From IMG/VR virus record IMGVR_UViG_3300013307_000002, positions 18,362-82,361 of that record: a stretch of 64,000 nt of DNA; one strand, written 5' to 3'. The stretch is from a virus. Below, one piece after another: positions 28,965-38,127 of the stretch (positions are counted from its first letter, which is position 1; every line of letters starts with the position of its first letter). The notes beneath the pieces are model-generated. The model did not search any database. It was given only the letters and a program-made list of their open reading frames with translations, and was not told the origin of the DNA. The translations under genes and the position numbers were made by a program.

Positions 28965-30992
28965 ATGTGTGGAATCGTATTGGCAGGTGGTAACTTATTC
29001 GCTACAGAAGCAGATATTTTTAGTAATCTTCTGTATGCTGATGTATTTCGTGGTATTCATGCAACTGGTGTTTATGCAAAGCGTGGTACTGAAGGTATCG
29101 TAATGGCTAAAGATGCCGTGCCTTCTTATACTTTCCTTAACACGAAAGCTTATAAAGAAGTGCTGACTGGTAAAACAACAGCTAACGTATTTCCTTCTTT
29201 CATCGTTGGGCATAACCGCCATGCAACACGGGGTAACTCAGATGATCCTAAAGGTGCCCACCCGTTCCAGCACGGTAAAATAACGCTGGTTCATAACGGT
29301 ACTCTGTATGACACTTCTCACTTACCAGAGCACGAGAAGTTTGTTGTGGACAGTGAAAACATCTGTTACTCGATTGATAAGATTGGAGCGGAAGCGACCA
29401 TTCAGAAACTGGATGGTGCCTTTACTCTTATTTGGCACGATGCCAATGATGAAACAGTGCATATCATTCGTAACAGTGAGCGTCCATTCCATCTTGCCAA
29501 AGCAGGCGCTGATTGGTTTGGTGCTTCTGAAGAAGAGATGCTGATGTGGATTCTGAATCGCAGCAAATCTGTAGGCAAACGTAAAATTGAACACTTCGAA
29601 TGCGAAGTAGGTGTTGAATACATCTTCGACGTTAGTGGTGTCGGTAAGAAGTTTGAACTTAAATCTCAGGTCAAACACACTCTCCCAACTTTTACGTACG
29701 CCAGTCGTTATGGAGCGCTGGGAAGCGGTTGGCAAAACAGCTATGGAAACAAGAGAAGCTACTATCCAGCGGTAAGTCAGGAAGAAAGAAAGGCAACCGC
29801 AAACGCAGGCTATAATGCTATTGCTATTCGTAATGGCCTTAAAGTTCGTGTTGATCATCGTGTTGACTTTATTCCAACATCTTTCTTCCCCTACAGCAAC
29901 AACAGTAATGTAGGTAAGATGATGGGCTACTTCATGGATAATGACACTGAGTACCTTGAAGTTGATGTGTTCGGTGTTAAGAAAGAATTGTATGACGAGT
30001 CTCAGAGAGATTTGAACTTCGTCTTTACTGGCACTGTTCAGTCTATCATTGAGCTGAAACCTGCTGCCTCTGCCCATAGCAACCGCCCTATTCCTCGTCT
30101 GATTGTGACTGGTATTTCTTTGCTTAGTCCAGAAGCAAAAAAAACAAGGGATACGATTGACGAAGAGTTAACTGAACTCGCTGATGATGTACCTTTTGAG
30201 CATGAAGGGGGTGATACGGATTCTCCGGACTCCTTTCGTACCATTGGAGGTACAGAGATTACTCGCGACTTTTGGATGAAGCATGACCACGGTGTCTGCA
30301 TGGGTTGTAACAAAACAATCCCGTGGAGTAAGGCGAAGGATGCAGCATATGCATACCAAGCTTTCTGGCATCCAGAATGTTTAGCTCGTACAGAGAAAGA
30401 AGAGGCTGATGTTCGTGAACAGTCTAATAATACTTTCTACTGTGGTTCATGTGGTAGTGAAAAGGATATGAAATTCCTCGACACCACTGCATCAGCGAAG
30501 AACGAAACTGACACTTGCTCAGCTTGCGGCTCTGAAGAACGTCGTCGTGGCGCTGTTCAGGGGAATGATTACGTCACCGCTTCTTTCAAAGTTTCGGATA
30601 GTTCAGGTAATGTTAAAATGACGTCTCGTGTGTTTAATCGTCGTGAGTTTGAACACATGATTCGTGAACGTGGTAGTGATAGTGTGGAGTTCAAAAACTT
30701 AGCAGATGCGAATATTACACTTCGCGGAAGCAATGTGTTTGCTTATTTCTATAAGAAAGATGGTAGTCACAAAGCTGTAGCTAAGGAGGAAACCAGCACT
30801 CAAGCTGGAAGCTTTCCCACAGCAAAGTTCATCAAAAAGTCTGATGGAACAAGCTACAAAGTCTCAAAAGCCCTCTGGCTTCAAATCGGTTCTTGCGTCC
30901 ATTGTCGGAGCACTGTTCCGTGGATAGATGTTGAGAAGTGTTCATTTACTGAAAATGGTAAAGTGGTCTGCAAAGATTGTAAAGGTGAATAA
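28965..30992 (+). CDS. Class II glutamine amidotransferase with C-terminal zinc fingers
   Basis: The N-terminus MCGIVLAGG has Cys2, the class II (Ntn) glutaminase nucleophile; GHNRHATRG (about 86-94) and HNGTLYD (about 109-115) complete the active site. It would release ammonia from glutamine. Unlike GlmS, PurF or AsnB it has no recognised acceptor domain; instead residues after about 430 carry several zinc-finger pairs (CMGC, CGSCGS, CSACGS, CVHC, CKDC). Probably feeds ammonia or a glutamyl group to the neighbouring ligases, with the zinc fingers binding a partner (inference). Confidence 0.88.
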   Translation: MCGIVLAGGNLFATEADIFSNLLYADVFRGIHATGVYAKRGTEGIVMAKDAVPSYTFLNTKAYKEVLTGKTTANVFPSFIVGHNRHATRGNSDDPKGAHPFQHGKITLVHNGTLYDTSHLPEHEKFVVDSENICYSIDKIGAEATIQKLDGAFTLIWHDANDETVHIIRNSERPFHLAKAGADWFGASEEEMLMWILNRSKSVGKRKIEHFECEVGVEYIFDVSGVGKKFELKSQVKHTLPTFTYASRYGALGSGWQNSYGNKRSYYPAVSQEERKATANAGYNAIAIRNGLKVRVDHRVDFIPTSFFPYSNNSNVGKMMGYFMDNDTEYLEVDVFGVKKELYDESQRDLNFVFTGTVQSIIELKPAASAHSNRPIPRLIVTGISLLSPEAKKTRDTIDEELTELADDVPFEHEGGDTDSPDSFRTIGGTEITRDFWMKHDHGVCMGCNKTIPWSKAKDAAYAYQAFWHPECLARTEKEEADVREQSNNTFYCGSCGSEKDMKFLDTTASAKNETDTCSACGSEERRRGAVQGNDYVTASFKVSDSSGNVKMTSRVFNRREFEHMIRERGSDSVEFKNLADANITLRGSNVFAYFYKKDGSHKAVAKEETSTQAGSFPTAKFIKKSDGTSYKVSKALWLQIGSCVHCRSTVPWIDVEKCSFTENGKVVCKDCKGE

Positions 30993-30993
30993 A

Positions 30994-31218
30994 ATGGAAG
31001 TGAAGAAAATTTTACTGGATGATGTAGCGGTTGTACGTAAAATCCCTATGTCAGAGAAAGGATGCGACAATCTCCGAGCTATTCAGAAGTATCTCGTTGA
31101 TGGACTATCAGCAAAAATGGGTAAGCCTGTTGAGCTGCCATACCCTACCGTGATTAACATGGTTCTTGCTGAGTTTGTACAGAGGCACAATATCCATGTC
31201 CCAGGTAAGTCAAGTTGA
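30994..31218 (+). CDS. Hypothetical protein, 74 aa
   Basis: Start at the ATG after AAAGGT. Small helical protein (MSEKGCDNLRAIQKYLVDGL; PTVINMVLAEFVQRHNI). Resembles a ribbon-helix-helix or dimerisation unit but not assignable. Overlaps the next gene by 23 bases. Confidence 0.65.
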   Translation: MEVKKILLDDVAVVRKIPMSEKGCDNLRAIQKYLVDGLSAKMGKPVELPYPTVINMVLAEFVQRHNIHVPGKSS

Positions 31219-31414
31219 GTTTTCACTAGCTTTCATCATGGGTCGACTCTCCGCTCTTGTGGCGGAGCAGTCTCGTGCCTATGTTTATGCTTTCGATATC
31301 GAAGCACCCTCTGATGAAGTTTATTTTCAATCATTAGAAGATTACATATTCCTAGCAGAACAAATCCAATACTGCTTAATTGAACTCGATCAAATCAAAA
31401 GGTTATTAAAATGA
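31196..31414 (+). CDS. Hypothetical acidic protein, 72 aa
   Basis: Helical and acidic; start at the ATG with GAGG ten bases before. Stop overlaps the ATP-grasp start by ATGA. A carrier-like or adaptor role for the ATP-grasp enzyme is possible from coupling only. Confidence 0.65.
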   Translation: MSQVSQVEFSLAFIMGRLSALVAEQSRAYVYAFDIEAPSDEVYFQSLEDYIFLAEQIQYCLIELDQIKRLLK

Positions 31415-32664
31415 CTCGTATTGCTATCCTTCCTTATGGCCCATCTGACTCTTGTACTGCACTGCGTGATGCTCTTATTGCTCAGTTTGAAGGTGACAAC
31501 ACTACTTCTGTTCGTAAACTTCGTAGTGATAATAGCAGCACTTTTCGTGGTCGTGCTGGTGATATCATCATCAACTATGGCAATCGTTCAGCCCCTGAAG
31601 AACGTTTCGGTAATGCCTTTGTCTTAAACAGTCAGGGTGCTCTGAGAAATGCAGCTAACAAGCTGAATGCCTTGAATACGATGCGTAATAACAACGTGTC
31701 AACTGTCCCATTCACTGTAAACTCAGAAGAAGCTCGTATTTGGGCGGCATCTGGTTCAGTTGTATATGCTCGTACAACTTTGAATGGTCACTCTGGTGAA
31801 GGTATTGTTGTTGTCAATGCTAATAACATTGATGCTATGCCGGAAGCACCTCTGTACACCAAGGGTATTACTGGTCGTCGTCGTGAATGGCGTGTTCATG
31901 TTTTCGATGGTGTAATCACTCATGTTCAGGTTAAACGTCGTCGTAACGGTTATGCTGAAGATCCTAACTATCGTGATGATGTACGTAACCATCAAACTGG
32001 TTGGATTTATGCAACTGAAAACATCAACCCATCTCAGGCAGTTCTGCGTAATGCAGTGAATGCTGTTGCTTGTATGGGTCTTGACTTCGGTGCTGTTGAT
32101 ATCATCAGTCTTGGTGATGAAGCTTGGGTTCTGGAGGTTAATACTGCTCCGGGTCTTCAGGCAGAAACTACTATGACAGCTTTTGTCAATGCTCTAACTG
32201 CGAAAATTCATAACATTCGCTTCCGGGGTGCGCCTCAAATGGTTATCACTCCAGCGTTCCAACTGGAACCAGAGGTACAGGAAGAAGATGCTTTTACTCC
32301 AGAAGAAATTGCTGCTGAAGAAGATGATCTTGCTGGTAGTTATGACCCAGAAGCCGCAGCCTTCTTTAATGCGGGAGCTTTTGGCACTGATCGTCCGGCA
32401 GCCATGTCAGCTCCTCAAGTACAAATGACTGCTGAAGGTACTCTCCCTGAAGCAGAAACTCGCAATGTTCCAGATGGCTATTATCTTGCAAATATTCAGC
32501 GAATGGACGATCGTTCAACTGCAATGAATGTAATTGTGTGGGTTTCTAGTGGTCTTGTATATCGACACGGTTGGAACTCTCCGATTCGTCTGAGTCAAGT
32601 TCGTGGCCTTCGTGCCATCACCTCTGTAGTGTCTGGTAACGAAACTGTAGCTGTTTCTGTATAA
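31411..32664 (+). CDS. ATP-grasp ligase
   Basis: Predicted carboxylate-amine/thiol ligase using ATP through an acyl-phosphate. ATP-grasp features: YARTTLNGHSGEGIVVV (about 112-128), a second lysine-bearing strand with REWRVHVFDG, and the metal site AVDIISLGDEAWVLEVNTAPGL (near 229-250, shown in parts). RimK/YheCD-like layout. The C-terminal 130 residues contain an acidic disordered linker and a small beta domain. Central enzyme of the peptide-ligation block; substrate unknown. Confidence 0.88.
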   Translation: MTRIAILPYGPSDSCTALRDALIAQFEGDNTTSVRKLRSDNSSTFRGRAGDIIINYGNRSAPEERFGNAFVLNSQGALRNAANKLNALNTMRNNNVSTVPFTVNSEEARIWAASGSVVYARTTLNGHSGEGIVVVNANNIDAMPEAPLYTKGITGRRREWRVHVFDGVITHVQVKRRRNGYAEDPNYRDDVRNHQTGWIYATENINPSQAVLRNAVNAVACMGLDFGAVDIISLGDEAWVLEVNTAPGLQAETTMTAFVNALTAKIHNIRFRGAPQMVITPAFQLEPEVQEEDAFTPEEIAAEEDDLAGSYDPEAAAFFNAGAFGTDRPAAMSAPQVQMTAEGTLPEAETRNVPDGYYLANIQRMDDRSTAMNVIVWVSSGLVYRHGWNSPIRLSQVRGLRAITSVVSGNETVAVSV

Positions 32665-32694
32665 CTTTTTAAACAACTTATTAAGGGTATTAGT

Positions 32695-32931
32695 ATGTCA
32701 ATGGAAGACATTTTAGATCGCGGTTTTATGGAAGAAAAAGAGCCTATGATTGTCCACTCTCGCAAAGTTCTTAAAGGGCTTTGTGAAGAGTATGGAATCA
32801 CCAATCAGCGTCGAGTTAGCAGCGAGTATTCAGCTTTCGTTACCTTCATGAATCGTGGTGATGAAGAAAGTGCTCGTCGTATGCTGACTCAGTGGCAAGA
32901 AGATGAAGCTGTAACTAAAATCCCTCACTAA
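32695..32931 (+). CDS. Hypothetical acidic protein, 78 aa
   Basis: Helical acidic protein; ribosome site AAGGGT. Unrecognised. Follows the ATP-grasp gene by 30 bases. Confidence 0.7.
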   Translation: MSMEDILDRGFMEEKEPMIVHSRKVLKGLCEEYGITNQRRVSSEYSAFVTFMNRGDEESARRMLTQWQEDEAVTKIPH

Positions 32932-32944
32932 TAACTGAAACAAC

Positions 32945-32964
32945 AGCCCGGCGGTGTTCGGGCT
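32945..32964 (+). terminator. Hairpin without U tract
   Basis: AGCCCG pairs with CGGGCT around an 8-nt loop; no T run, so an attenuator or inactive terminator. Confidence 0.4.
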
Positions 32965-32976
32965 TATGGAGTTCTT

Positions 32977-33165
32977 ATGGCTATTGTAACTGCTAAGAAA
33001 GTATTTACTGCACTGAATCCTGAAAATGGTCTTATGTTAGACATTGTTGCTAACAGCTTTATTCGTAATGGAGATCATTTTGAGTTTGCCGACAGTACAA
33101 GTATTATTGCTTTTATCCCTGATAATTTTATTGTGGCACTGAAGGATAACATCGTAAATGAATAA
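32977..33165 (+). CDS. Hypothetical protein, 62 aa
   Basis: GGAG ribosome site. Small beta-rich protein; unrecognised. Confidence 0.68.
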   Translation: MAIVTAKKVFTALNPENGLMLDIVANSFIRNGDHFEFADSTSIIAFIPDNFIVALKDNIVNE

Positions 33166-33198
33166 TACAGCCAAGTAAGGCAAAAGTAATTAATTACT

Positions 33199-33224
33199 AC
33201 AAGGCATTCTTTTGAGTGCCTTGT
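33199..33224 (+). other. 8-bp hairpin in gene gap
   Basis: ACAAGGCA (33199-33206) pairs with TGCCTTGT (33217-33224). Shape fits a terminator but lacks a T tract. Confidence 0.45.
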
Positions 33225-33247
33225 GTTGATTATGTTGGAGAATACTT

Positions 33248-33400
33248 ATGTTGAAATACAGTATTCATGGAAGGATGGATAAGGATGATGATTGGCATTT
33301 TATTGGAGTCTTCTCTGAAGAGGAGTTGGAAGATAAAATTGATTATTATCTAATCTTCTGGAGATACCTAAAGCGTCAAGCTTTTATAGGATATTTATGA
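33248..33400 (+). CDS. Hypothetical protein, 50 aa
   Basis: ATG after TTGGAG. Acidic first half, then aromatic/basic (YYLIFWRYLKRQ). Coupled to the next gene by ATGA. Unrecognised. Confidence 0.6.
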   Translation: MLKYSIHGRMDKDDDWHFIGVFSEEELEDKIDYYLIFWRYLKRQAFIGYL

Positions 33401-33576
33401 AAATCGGAAGTCCTGAACACAAGAAGTTTCAAGAAGAAAATGGTCGTAAGCTCCGAGAAAGGCTTCAGAAAGAAGTTGAAGCCGGGCCAAAAAGTGATGG
33501 CATGTTTGACCGCTTATCACATAACTTTTCTTCAAATCTGTTAAATTCACTCAACACTCGTAAGGTAGTTAAATAA
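33397..33576 (+). CDS. Hypothetical basic protein, 59 aa
   Basis: Starts in the previous stop with AGGA ahead; ends in the GGCT-like start (TAATG). Helical and basic. Unrecognised. Confidence 0.62.
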   Translation: MKIGSPEHKKFQEENGRKLRERLQKEVEAGPKSDGMFDRLSHNFSSNLLNSLNTRKVVK

Positions 33577-33977
33577 TGTCAGATGTTCAACTGGTAGCTG
33601 TATATGGATCACTTCGTTCAGGGATGCAGAACTTTCACGTTAACAATCGAGCTGGAGCTGCTCTGGTTGGTAAGGGTGCTACTGTAGATAACCACGATCT
33701 GTTTCGTTATGCAGGTTGCTACTTCCCATCAGTTTCTCTGGCACATTCAGAGTCAGGTAAACCTGTTGTAGTGGAAGTATTCGCCACAGATGAAGCAGGA
33801 CTGACTGGCCCGTATGATGCTCTTGAGGGTTATCCAAACTTCTATAATCGTACTCAGATTCCAGTTAAACTGGATGATGGTCGCGATGTTATGGCTTGGA
33901 TTTATCACATTGATGAAGAGCAATCTGATCGTGTTGAATCTGGTGATTGGGTTGAATATTGCAAAGGGGATAAATAA
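33576..33977 (+). CDS. Gamma-glutamylcyclotransferase-like (GGCT/AIG2) protein
   Basis: GGCT-fold protein of 133 aa. YGSLRSGM (residues 10-17) is the substrate-cradling loop; the catalytic Glu is expected at 84 in DALEGYPNFYNR. Family members cleave gamma-glutamyl amides with formation of 5-oxoproline (for example BtrG) or act on gamma-glutamyl amines. With amidoligase and ATP-grasp genes nearby it may remove a gamma-glutamyl protecting group or trim the product. Stop-start coupled on both sides. Confidence 0.85.
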   Translation: MSDVQLVAVYGSLRSGMQNFHVNNRAGAALVGKGATVDNHDLFRYAGCYFPSVSLAHSESGKPVVVEVFATDEAGLTGPYDALEGYPNFYNRTQIPVKLDDGRDVMAWIYHIDEEQSDRVESGDWVEYCKGDK

Positions 33978-34156
33978 TGGGCTTAGTTAATCTGGAAACT
34001 TTAAACAGAATTAAAGAAGAAAGACGACAAGCTTATCTATCTGGTAACTACGGGGTTTCTCAAGCTTTAAGGGCTTTAGATTCTGCTATCGCACAACTCG
34101 AACAGATAGATTTAGTGACCAAAAATCTTGAATTAAAGGTTGTTGAGAAAGGATAA
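33977..34156 (+). CDS. Hypothetical helical protein, 59 aa
   Basis: TAATG-coupled behind the GGCT-like gene. Coiled-coil-like with heptad leucines near the end. Unrecognised. Confidence 0.62.
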   Translation: MGLVNLETLNRIKEERRQAYLSGNYGVSQALRALDSAIAQLEQIDLVTKNLELKVVEKG

Positions 34157-34159
34157 CCT

Positions 34160-34363
34160 ATGTGCTCCAAAGTTGAAGAAGTAAGGCAGCTTCAACAAAA
34201 ACTATGCTTCTTCAAATGGAAAATCCGTACATTCGAAAAATACTGGTCAGAGCAAAAGCTGACCGGTTCAAGAAACACAATCGAATATGCGGAGAAGAGC
34301 ATTAAAGCCTATGAAGCCGCCGCTGATACTTGTCTTAGGCGTATTGGCGAATTAATAGGATAA
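34160..34363 (+). CDS. Hypothetical helical protein, 67 aa
   Basis: AAAGGAT ribosome site. Basic helical protein with three cysteines. Last gene of the peptide-ligation block. Confidence 0.68.
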   Translation: MCSKVEEVRQLQQKLCFFKWKIRTFEKYWSEQKLTGSRNTIEYAEKSIKAYEAAADTCLRRIGELIG

Positions 34364-34399
34364 AGTAATTATGCTCATGGAACTCAAGGAGAGAAGAGC

Positions 34400-36196
34400 G
34401 TGAAAACAGATAAAGTAATCGTAGGTGATACAGCTTGTCCAGAATGTCGCTCTCATGGACGTGACAAGTCAGGCAATCACCTAATCCTTTTTCACAACAC
34501 TCAGACAGATGAGCGGTGGGGCAAATGTGGTCGTTGTGGTCACTATGAGGTATTTGATAAGGGTAATATGCCTGAAGTCAAAGAGAAGAAGGAGCTAACT
34601 CCAGAAGAGCTTAAAGAGCTTTTGGATGAAGTTCTGGAACTTCCTCAGAAAGACCTCACTGACAGATTGATTCCTAAATCTGTTGCTGAACGCTTCGGTG
34701 TTCGTATTGGTCTTAGTTGTGAAGATGGTCAGACCCCTGTAAGTTATTTCTTTCCTCGTGAGAAGGAAGGGGATATTCAGGGGTATGAAGTTAAAGGTAT
34801 TGAACGTAAATATTTTTACTTCGTAGGTAATGTCAAAGAGTCTGATTTCTTTGGACTCTCTCAAGCACAGCGTGGCGATGTTTATAACAAGAAGCTTTTC
34901 ATCTTTGAGGATGCTTTGAGTTGTATGTCTGGTTTCCATGTCCTGACTCAGTTCACGACAGCCACTAACATCAAACCAGCTTGTGTTGCACTTCCAAACG
35001 GTGCAGGAAGCATCTCTTCAGTCATGTCTCGCAATCGTGAGTTTCTTAACGGCTTTGATGAAATTGTTATCTGTATGGATAATGATTCTGCTGGAGAGGA
35101 AGCTCTGATTAAAGGTCGTGCTCTTTATCCGAATGCCAAGTTTGCAAGGATTCCGAAAGGTATCTTTACTTACAAAGGTAATGAGAAAGAGATGAAGGAT
35201 GCCAATGATATGCTTCTGGCAGGTCGTGGTCAGGAACTCTTTAACATTCTCAAGTATTCAGCGAAACGTGAATCTCCAGCAGGTTCTGTTACGGTGTTTG
35301 ATTGCTTAGAGGATGCTCTAAAGAAACCTGAGTGGGGTATTCCATATCCGTGGGAGACTCTGAACAACATGACCTTTGGTATTCGTTGGGGTGAGATGGT
35401 CGCTATTGGTGGCGGTGTAGGGTCTGGTAAGACTCTGATTGCTCATGAACTAGTAGCGTGGCTTTGCCTCAAGCACGGATTTAATGGCGGTGGATTCTTC
35501 TTAGAAGAAAAAGTCGGCATGTCCGTTAAGAATATCGCTGGTAAAGCAGCAAGTATTCCATTCCATCGTCCAGATATCGAGTATGACCAAGATGTTCTGT
35601 ACAACGAAGCTTTGAAGTTCGCTGATAAGTTCTTCCTGTACGACAACTTTGGTCAGAATGACTGGAGTGATATTAAGCAGTGTATTCGTTTTTGGGTTGT
35701 TGAGAATGATTGTAAGTTTATTATTCTTGATAACATCACAGCCCTTGTCTCACATCTTACTCCTTCAGAGATCAATACTGAGATTAGTAAGATTGCATCT
35801 GAGCTTGCTGGTATGTGTCAGGAACTGAACTTCACTGCTTTTGTTCTGTCTCACTTGAACTCACCAACATCAGGCAATCCTCATGAAGAGGGCGGTCAGG
35901 TTAAAGAGGTGCAGTTCACTGGTTCTCGTTCACTTATGCGTTGGTGCCAGTGCATCATCGGCTTTGAGCGTAACAAACAGGCAGATGGTAATGGAAAGAA
36001 CTTGTCCTTGATTCGACTTCTCAAGGAACGTAACTATGGTCAGACAGGTATCTGTTATACCAAGTACGAACCAGCCACAGGGCGTCTCTTAGAGCGTACT
36101 GAGGAAGAAGTGGATGAAGGTAATCCTTTTGCTTGCATGGAAGATGTAATCGCAATGGAAGAAGGTGCGAAAGAGAATGACAAGTCTCCGTGGTAA
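34400..36196 (+). CDS. T7 gp4-like primase-helicase
   Basis: Bifunctional replication enzyme. Zinc-binding domain CPEC...CGRC (about 13-48), TOPRIM primase with IFEDALSCM and [11 protein letters not shown] (about 165-240), and a RecA-like hexameric helicase with Walker [10 protein letters not shown] (about 336-344), Walker [11 protein letters not shown] near 440 and a final arginine region. 598 aa is close to T7 gp4. GTG start with AAGGAGAG ahead. Heads the replication block; exonuclease follows with overlap. Confidence 0.94.
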   Translation: MKTDKVIVGDTACPECRSHGRDKSGNHLILFHNTQTDERWGKCGRCGHYEVFDKGNMPEVKEKKELTPEELKELLDEVLELPQKDLTDRLIPKSVAERFGVRIGLSCEDGQTPVSYFFPREKEGDIQGYEVKGIERKYFYFVGNVKESDFFGLSQAQRGDVYNKKLFIFEDALSCMSGFHVLTQFTTATNIKPACVALPNGAGSISSVMSRNREFLNGFDEIVICMDNDSAGEEALIKGRALYPNAKFARIPKGIFTYKGNEKEMKDANDMLLAGRGQELFNILKYSAKRESPAGSVTVFDCLEDALKKPEWGIPYPWETLNNMTFGIRWGEMVAIGGGVGSGKTLIAHELVAWLCLKHGFNGGGFFLEEKVGMSVKNIAGKAASIPFHRPDIEYDQDVLYNEALKFADKFFLYDNFGQNDWSDIKQCIRFWVVENDCKFIILDNITALVSHLTPSEINTEISKIASELAGMCQELNFTAFVLSHLNSPTSGNPHEEGGQVKEVQFTGSRSLMRWCQCIIGFERNKQADGNGKNLSLIRLLKERNYGQTGICYTKYEPATGRLLERTEEEVDEGNPFACMEDVIAMEEGAKENDKSPW

Positions 36197-36713
36197 TAAA
36201 AAGATCTATGCGTTCGATATTGAATCCAACGGTCTGTATGATGATATTACAACCGTTTGGTGTGTCTTTATCGAGGACATTCTCACAGGAGAGAAGTGGG
36301 GGTATCGCCCCCATGAGATTGAATTTGCTATTGAGAAACTGAAAGATGCTGATATTCTCGTAGGGCATAACATCATTGACTACGACTTACCAGCTCTTGC
36401 TAAAGTTTATGGGCAGCTTAAGGGCTGCTCTTTCAATGTAGTAGATACTCTCTGCCTGAGTCGTTTTCTTCAACCAGACCGTAACTTTGAATCTCCTCCG
36501 GGACACTCCTTAAAATCTTGGGGTATCAGGTTAGGTGATGCAAAAGGTGCTTATGGTGATGAAGTAGAAAACGCTTGGGACGTCTTCAGTGAGGAGATGT
36601 TTGAATATTGTGAGCAGGATGTTCACGTAACTGTTCTGCTGTACAAAACACTGTGTAGGGCGGCTGGTTATGATGTTGCAGACCCGCCGACTATCACTAA
36701 TACGTTAAATTGA
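36177..36713 (+). CDS. DnaQ-like 3'-5' exonuclease (stand-alone polymerase proofreading domain)
   Basis: Matches the exonuclease half of T7-type DNA polymerases. Exo I FDIESNGL (about 13-20), Exo [15 protein letters not shown] (about 62-74), [11 protein letters not shown], and Exo [14 protein letters not shown] (near 143-153). The polymerase half is a separate gene at 46803. About 178 aa; ATG or an earlier GTG at 36165 may start it; the gene overlaps the primase-helicase end. Probably binds the polymerase to give a two-subunit proofreading enzyme. Confidence 0.88.
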   Translation: MTSLRGNKKIYAFDIESNGLYDDITTVWCVFIEDILTGEKWGYRPHEIEFAIEKLKDADILVGHNIIDYDLPALAKVYGQLKGCSFNVVDTLCLSRFLQPDRNFESPPGHSLKSWGIRLGDAKGAYGDEVENAWDVFSEEMFEYCEQDVHVTVLLYKTLCRAAGYDVADPPTITNTLN

Positions 36714-36729
36714 TTATTAGGATAATCCA

Positions 36730-37569
36730 ATGCAAGTATGTTCTCTTGGAACCGCTCTAGCTTCTATTGCTCCAAATCAACGGCTTAATACGGGGATTGA
36801 TTTCTTAAGACTTTTGAGGTCTGAAGGTATTTGTCCTTTAGGGGAAGGGTTATCCCCTGCTATCATGGGAGGTGCTCCCAGAGATGTGTTCTTTTCAGGA
36901 ACTAACCCCAATGATATCGATATCTTCTTTTTTGCAAACCTAAACTATCAGAGAGCCTCTTCTACAAGGGTTTTAAATAATCTGAAAGAGGATTTAATTG
37001 TTTGGTTGGAAGATCAAAACATTGACTACGAATCTCTTCTCAACGAAGCTAGTAGTGAATATGGAAACGAAAATCGATTCTTGGATATTATCTCTTTTAA
37101 TTGGAGAGATACAAAGATCCAAGTAATGATTCCTAGTAGTCATCTTAATACCTCTGGTGATGTATTCTCTTTAGTTAATTCTATGCCGTTGTTCAGCTCA
37201 ATAGCTGTCACTCAGGAGAATCTTGTTATTGCTAATACATTCTTAGCTGCGTATAAGATGTCTGAAAGTAATCTGTATCCATTTACAAGTTATAAGGATG
37301 TTGCCTATATACGTAAAAAACGTCCTAATGGTAATTTAATCCATGTATCATCAGGAGATGCTTTAAATTATTTAGCTTTTGGTGAGGATGCAAGGAGTGT
37401 GTATATTCCTCCTAGTGACCAAAGATCTCCAGAAATGATTTACAGATCTTCTAATCCCGTAAGAAGAAGTGTGCTATCACGGAGAGAGATCTCTCGTAGA
37501 TTCTCCGGGCCTGTTGCATCATCTTTCCGTGATACTTTGAGTGTCACAAGTTTGAATGAAACGCTTTAA
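36730..37569 (+). CDS. Nucleotidyltransferase (CCA-adding-enzyme-like head domain)
   Basis: The motif MGGAPRDVFFSGTNPNDIDI (about residues 46-65) is the G-G-x-x-R-D plus D-x-D signature of class II polymerase-beta nucleotidyltransferases such as CCA-adding enzymes and poly(A) polymerases. The rest (279 aa total) lacks the usual RNA-binding tail and ends basic and serine-rich. The phage tRNAs already encode CCA, so it may repair tRNA ends, or modify another RNA or protein. AT-rich codon use compared with neighbours. AGGAT ribosome site. Confidence 0.75.
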   Translation: MQVCSLGTALASIAPNQRLNTGIDFLRLLRSEGICPLGEGLSPAIMGGAPRDVFFSGTNPNDIDIFFFANLNYQRASSTRVLNNLKEDLIVWLEDQNIDYESLLNEASSEYGNENRFLDIISFNWRDTKIQVMIPSSHLNTSGDVFSLVNSMPLFSSIAVTQENLVIANTFLAAYKMSESNLYPFTSYKDVAYIRKKRPNGNLIHVSSGDALNYLAFGEDARSVYIPPSDQRSPEMIYRSSNPVRRSVLSRREISRRFSGPVASSFRDTLSVTSLNETL

Positions 37570-37593
37570 TAATTTAAAACAAGGATGTTTATA

Positions 37594-38127
37594 ATGAGTT
37601 TATTAGGTTCTAAAGAATTACATGATGTAATCGATCAAGGTTTTCTGGATGCTAAGCATGAGTTTGTTAATGCAGCATCTATTGATATTCGTATTGGCGA
37701 CACCATTCTGGTAGAAGTTGCTGCGAGTGGTGTTGTTGATATTGATAAGAAAGAGAATCTTAACTGGAAAGAAGTTGTTATTCCAGATGAAGGTTATGTG
37801 GTGAAGCCCGGTGAGTTCTTCTTGGCTCATAGTGTTGAAGAGTTTAACCTCCCTGATAATATCAGTGGACAGTTTATTCTCCGTAGCTCTATGGCTCGTT
37901 GTGGTATGAATCACGCATTTGCCGGTTGGGTGGATGCAGGCTTCACTAAAAGTAAACTAACTTTTGAATTTTATAATATAACCCAGCATCATAGCTTGAG
38001 GATTAAGAAGGGGATGCGTGTTGGTCAAATGGTATTTTCTGAACACTCACCTGCTGGAGACCACTCATATGCTGTGAAAGGTAACTACAACAACAGTGCG
38101 AGTGTAAGAGCAAGTAATGGTGTTTGA
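37594..38127 (+). CDS. dcd: dCTP deaminase / dUTPase family protein
   Basis: Trimeric dUTPase-fold enzyme making dUTP (or dUMP) from dCTP, feeding thymidylate synthesis. Motifs: LRSSMARCGMNHAFAGWVDA around residue 98-117 with the catalytic-region Ser-Ser-Arg, then GFTKSKLTFEFYN. 177 aa. Start at the ATG after AAGGATG. Fits with ThyX at 43110 and thioredoxin at 39112. Confidence 0.86.
   Translation: MSLLGSKELHDVIDQGFLDAKHEFVNAASIDIRIGDTILVEVAASGVVDIDKKENLNWKEVVIPDEGYVVKPGEFFLAHSVEEFNLPDNISGQFILRSSMARCGMNHAFAGWVDAGFTKSKLTFEFYNITQHHSLRIKKGMRVGQMVFSEHSPAGDHSYAVKGNYNNSASVRASNGV

Noticed and set aside
29322-30077. 251-aa minus-strand open frame
   Set aside because: It lies antisense inside the glutamine amidotransferase gene, has no ribosome site or recognisable motif, and is explained by codon bias of the real gene.
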